From NCBI GenBank assembly GCA_002729315.1, contig PBTW01000096.1, positions 1 to 52,822 on the forward strand: a stretch of 52,822 nt of DNA. The letters are read 5' to 3'. The DNA comes from Gammaproteobacteria bacterium (lineage in GTDB: Bacteria > Pseudomonadota > Gammaproteobacteria > Pseudomonadales > Pseudohongiellaceae). The position numbers were made by a program, and so were the translations under genes. Under the pieces are notes generated by a model that was not told the DNA's origin, made no database searches, and saw nothing but the letters and a program-made list of their open reading frames with translations. This document shows positions 50,795 to 52,822 of the stretch, piece by piece (the stretch's first letter is position 1; each line of letters starts with the position of its first letter).

Positions 50795-51898
50795 ATGCCA
50801 TATCTACCGACCAAACAGCGTGCGGCGGCCGCACTAAAATCGGCATTCGTCGGCGATGCCCTGGCGATGCCGGTCCACTGGTACTACAACCCAATGGACA
50901 TTTTTCGCCAGTTTCCGGGCGGCATTACCCAATTCGAAGCTGCGCCCGATTATCACCCTTCGTCTATTATGTCGTTGCACTCGACCCGTAAAGGTGGCCG
51001 GAGTGGTCGCGGAGCGGCCGACACACAGCGGGAGGTCGTCGGAGATGTCATTCTCAAGGGGCGCAAAAAGTTCTGGGGGAAAGCGAATCAGCATTATCAT
51101 CACGGCATGCCGGCAGGGGAGAATACGCTGAATGCCTACTGCTGCCGTGCCCTGCTTCGCGTGCTGGCGGAGGACTGCGGCCACTATCACCGCGACAGCT
51201 TCCTGGACGTCTACATCGAGCTAATGACGGCCGAGCCTCCTCAGCATCCAGACACCTATGCTGAATCTTACCATCGCGGTTTTTTTGCAAATCTGGACCG
51301 GGGACGGCCGGCTTATGAATGCGGTGCGGTGACTCATGACACCGCATCCATCGGCGGGCTGGTGACAATAGCGCCGATCGTTTTTGCTGAACGCCTGGCA
51401 GGCACCCCACTGGAACAGGTAACCCAGCATTGCCTCGATCATCTGGCGCTCACGCATCCTGATCCGTATCTGGCAAAAGTGTGCGGCGATTACATCGGGC
51501 TGCTGAACGACTTGCTTTTTCGGGACCCAGAATCAGACGCGAAGGCGCTGATCAGCACGTGGAGTAAACGCAGTGTCAGTCTGCAAATGTCAGAGATCTC
51601 TGACAGAATTCACAGCGACAACGAGGTGGTTGGTGGAATGTTCTCTTCCGCCTGCTACATCACGGATTCCTGGCCTTGCATACTGTATCTCGCCTACAAA
51701 TATTGCAACACACCAGAATCCGGGCTGCTCGCCAACACCAATCTGGGAGGCGACAATGTACATCGGGGCACCATACTCGGCACACTATTGGGCCTGAGCA
51801 ACGGAGCGACGATTGATACCTTGTTCACGCAACTTCGACACAGCGACGAGATCGAAAAGGAAATTGACGATTTGCTGTTGGCTGTGGCCGAAGCCTGA
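50795..51898 (+). CDS. ADP-ribosylglycohydrolase-family protein
   Basis: The start is the ATG of MPYLPTKQ (50795), with ACAGGATCGATCAA ahead; the frame opens at 50738. The 367-residue product belongs to the ADP-ribosylglycohydrolase/DraG superfamily. It has an all-helical body with the N-terminal GDALAMPVHWYYNP and the C-terminal metal-site motif ANTNLGGDNVHRGTILGTLLGL. In the usual GDxDT form an aspartate pair holds two metals; here it reads GGDNVHRG, a variant found in a fungal/bacterial subgroup. The loss of the second Asp and Thr may change the reaction or metal. Substrate is unknown: it may remove ADP-ribose from protein or act on a small molecule. Confidence 0.85.
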   Translation: MPYLPTKQRAAAALKSAFVGDALAMPVHWYYNPMDIFRQFPGGITQFEAAPDYHPSSIMSLHSTRKGGRSGRGAADTQREVVGDVILKGRKKFWGKANQHYHHGMPAGENTLNAYCCRALLRVLAEDCGHYHRDSFLDVYIELMTAEPPQHPDTYAESYHRGFFANLDRGRPAYECGAVTHDTASIGGLVTIAPIVFAERLAGTPLEQVTQHCLDHLALTHPDPYLAKVCGDYIGLLNDLLFRDPESDAKALISTWSKRSVSLQMSEISDRIHSDNEVVGGMFSSACYITDSWPCILYLAYKYCNTPESGLLANTNLGGDNVHRGTILGTLLGLSNGATIDTLFTQLRHSDEIEKEIDDLLLAVAEA

Positions 51899-52018
51899 CT
51901 GTGCCTCCATTCGTCAGAGGAGCGGCGCCCGACTCCCAATCAGGTTTCGGGTAAGTTACACTTTAGCTTACGTAGAAGAATGACTTTTTAGAAATTCCGC
52001 AAATTACAGCAGCCCGCA

Positions 52019-52465
52019 ATGACACACGAACGCCACTTATTCTGGTTTGCTGCCGCACTAGGTTTATTGGCAAGCCCTTATCTGAACGCTGAGCGTGAAG
52101 ACGCTTCACCGCTTGAAAATACATCCTGGCAACTGGTCGAAATCAGGAGCAGCTCAGGCGCCGTCCAAACGCCCGACAATCCCGAAAGCTATTTGCTGCG
52201 ATTTCGCATTAACGGCCGTGCTCAGATAACCGCCGACTGTAATGAGGCAGGCGCCACCTGGGATCATGAAGGAAATTCCTTGCGTTTAACCGAACTGGTG
52301 ACCACCCGGAAACTCTGCGTTGCCCCGTCGCTGTTCAATTTCTACATCATGAATCTGCAGAACACACAACAGGCAGAGCTGGGCAATGAGCGTCTGAAAT
52401 TAAGCACAGAAAATAGGTTGGCGGAACTCATCTTCGAGCCCTACGTATTCACTCCGAGGTTCTGA
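52019..52465 (+). CDS. META-domain exported protein (HslJ-like)
   Basis: A 148-residue exported protein. The N-terminus is a signal peptide (LFWFAAALGLLASPYLNAE). The mature part is a META domain as in HslJ: LENTSWQLVEI at the start, then YLLRFRINGRAQITADCNEAGATWDHEGNSLRL in pieces, and TTRKLCVAPSLFNFY. The pair of cysteines (ADCNEA and KLCVAP) is the usual disulfide of such domains. META proteins are linked to heat-shock or antibiotic tolerance, without a known mechanism. Ribosome site is weak. It is separated from the upstream gene by about 120 nt. Confidence 0.83.
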   Translation: MTHERHLFWFAAALGLLASPYLNAEREDASPLENTSWQLVEIRSSSGAVQTPDNPESYLLRFRINGRAQITADCNEAGATWDHEGNSLRLTELVTTRKLCVAPSLFNFYIMNLQNTQQAELGNERLKLSTENRLAELIFEPYVFTPRF

Positions 52466-52558
52466 GGCGCGAGCATACCGCTGACAGCGGTTCGCCCCCT
52501 GGCAGACTCCAACCCCTGTGCCAAAATTGCATGCAAATGGATTTTGAGGACAGAGAAA

Positions 52559-52699
52559 ATGACTTTTCGATTCAGAGCATTCGAGCATGCCGAAGGTCGA
52601 CTTCCGGTGGTGTGTCCTCTCGCACTCAGTGCGCTGGACTTTATCCTGTGCTTCAAAGTGTCTAACCCCCAACTGTTGGGCCTTTGTTTCTTGCCATGA
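52559..52699 (+). CDS. Candidate 46-residue small ORF
   Basis: ATG at 52559 preceded by GAGGA (52546-52550), a well-spaced ribosome site. The peptide starts MTFRFRAFEHAEGRLP and carries a moderately hydrophobic C-terminal half (LALSALDFILCFKVS). I recognise no family. It is short enough to be chance; the ribosome site is the only support. Confidence 0.22.
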   Translation: MTFRFRAFEHAEGRLPVVCPLALSALDFILCFKVSNPQLLGLCFLP

Positions 52700-52771
52700 T
52701 TGTTCCGAAATAGCAAATCTGCGCCATAAATTATCACCATCAGCATGCGCCACCTTTCCTGCGAAGCAGCC

Positions 52772-52813
52772 TTAACCGACTGCTCGAATTCTTTTATGCT
52801 TTGCACACAGGAG
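52772..52813 (+). promoter_or_regulatory. Candidate promoter and ribosome site for a gene beyond the right edge
   Basis: A possible -35 TTAACC (52772-52777) and -10 TATGCT (52795-52800) are separated by 17 bp. An AGGAG ribosome site (52809-52813) follows, with nine bases to the end of the window. A start codon would be expected at or immediately after position 52823. Confidence 0.4.
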
Positions 52814-52822
52814 TTACTACCA

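Larger units (their letters stand above)
52466..52822. other. Right-edge region: no confident gene except short candidates
   Basis: About 357 nt after the META gene. Frames on both strands overlap here without protein-like features. It holds one candidate small ORF (52559-52699) and, at the edge, a candidate promoter and ribosome site for a gene beyond the window. Confidence 0.4.

Noticed and set aside
52441-52806. 121-codon minus-strand frame at the right edge
   Set aside because: Overlaps the end of the META gene, lacks a ribosome site and shows no recognisable pattern.

Overview
The window looks like a chromosomal segment of a heterotrophic, aerobic Gammaproteobacterium. The evidence is periplasmic-glucan (opg) genes, an IscR-controlled SUF operon, a pair of bacterioferritins, a cbb3-type oxidase, two PQQ-dependent dehydrogenases, and many exported hydrolases. 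The repertoire resembles marine oligotrophic groups such as the OM182/Pseudohongiella relatives, but that placement is inferred from gene content only. I found no tRNA, rRNA, CRISPR array, insertion sequence or prophage.

Layout. 1-3.5 kb (minus): an AlkP-superfamily phosphoglycerol-transferase-like membrane protein, opgG, and the start of opgH running off the left edge. 4-7 kb: a secreted S9 prolyl-oligopeptidase-family peptidase (plus), convergent with a DoxX-like membrane protein. 7.3-9.6 kb (minus): a lipoprotein PQQ dehydrogenase preceded by a small lipoprotein cytochrome with an unusual CX3CH heme site. 9.9-13.8 kb: a CIA30-domain exported protein, an unrecognised exported protein and a Tat-exported PhoD-like phosphatase. 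14-17.5 kb: glutamate dehydrogenase, then a sterol-desaturase-family membrane oxygenase overlapped by a small membrane protein. 17.5-24.8 kb: a quinohemoprotein dehydrogenase, a beta-helix exported protein, a DUF819 permease and a PhoPQ-related (PqaA-type) hydrolase. 24.9-28.2 kb: an alpha/beta hydrolase-tetR operon divergent from an NhaC-type antiporter, with a palindromic operator between them.

28.4-35.4 kb (minus): a complete SUF iron-sulfur operon, iscR-sufB-sufC-sufD-sufS-sufA-sufT-sufE, with a near-consensus type 1 IscR box overlapping the promoter. 35.5-39 kb (plus): MFS transporter, acyl-CoA synthetase and a YqaA-type membrane protein. 39-43.2 kb (minus): an alginate-export-family porin and an exported M1 aminopeptidase.

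43.5-48.1 kb is the most unusual part. A single 897-residue protein carries a complete CcoN oxidase core, a CcoO-like membrane-anchored cytochrome and two further cytochrome c domains. It overlaps a previously hidden 56-residue single-helix protein, which overlaps a TsdA-like (thiosulfate dehydrogenase family) diheme cytochrome. All three are translationally coupled. A broken Tat-exported DsrE-like gene faces them. This suggests a compact route from thiosulfate, or a similar sulfur donor, to oxygen.

48.2-52.8 kb: an exported unknown protein, two complementary bacterioferritin subunits (one ferroxidase-competent without the heme methionine, one the reverse), a small HNH protein, an ADP-ribosylglycohydrolase-family protein and a META-domain protein. 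At the right edge a Shine-Dalgarno sequence points to a gene starting just outside. By eye, the first ~10 kb is more AT-rich than the rest.
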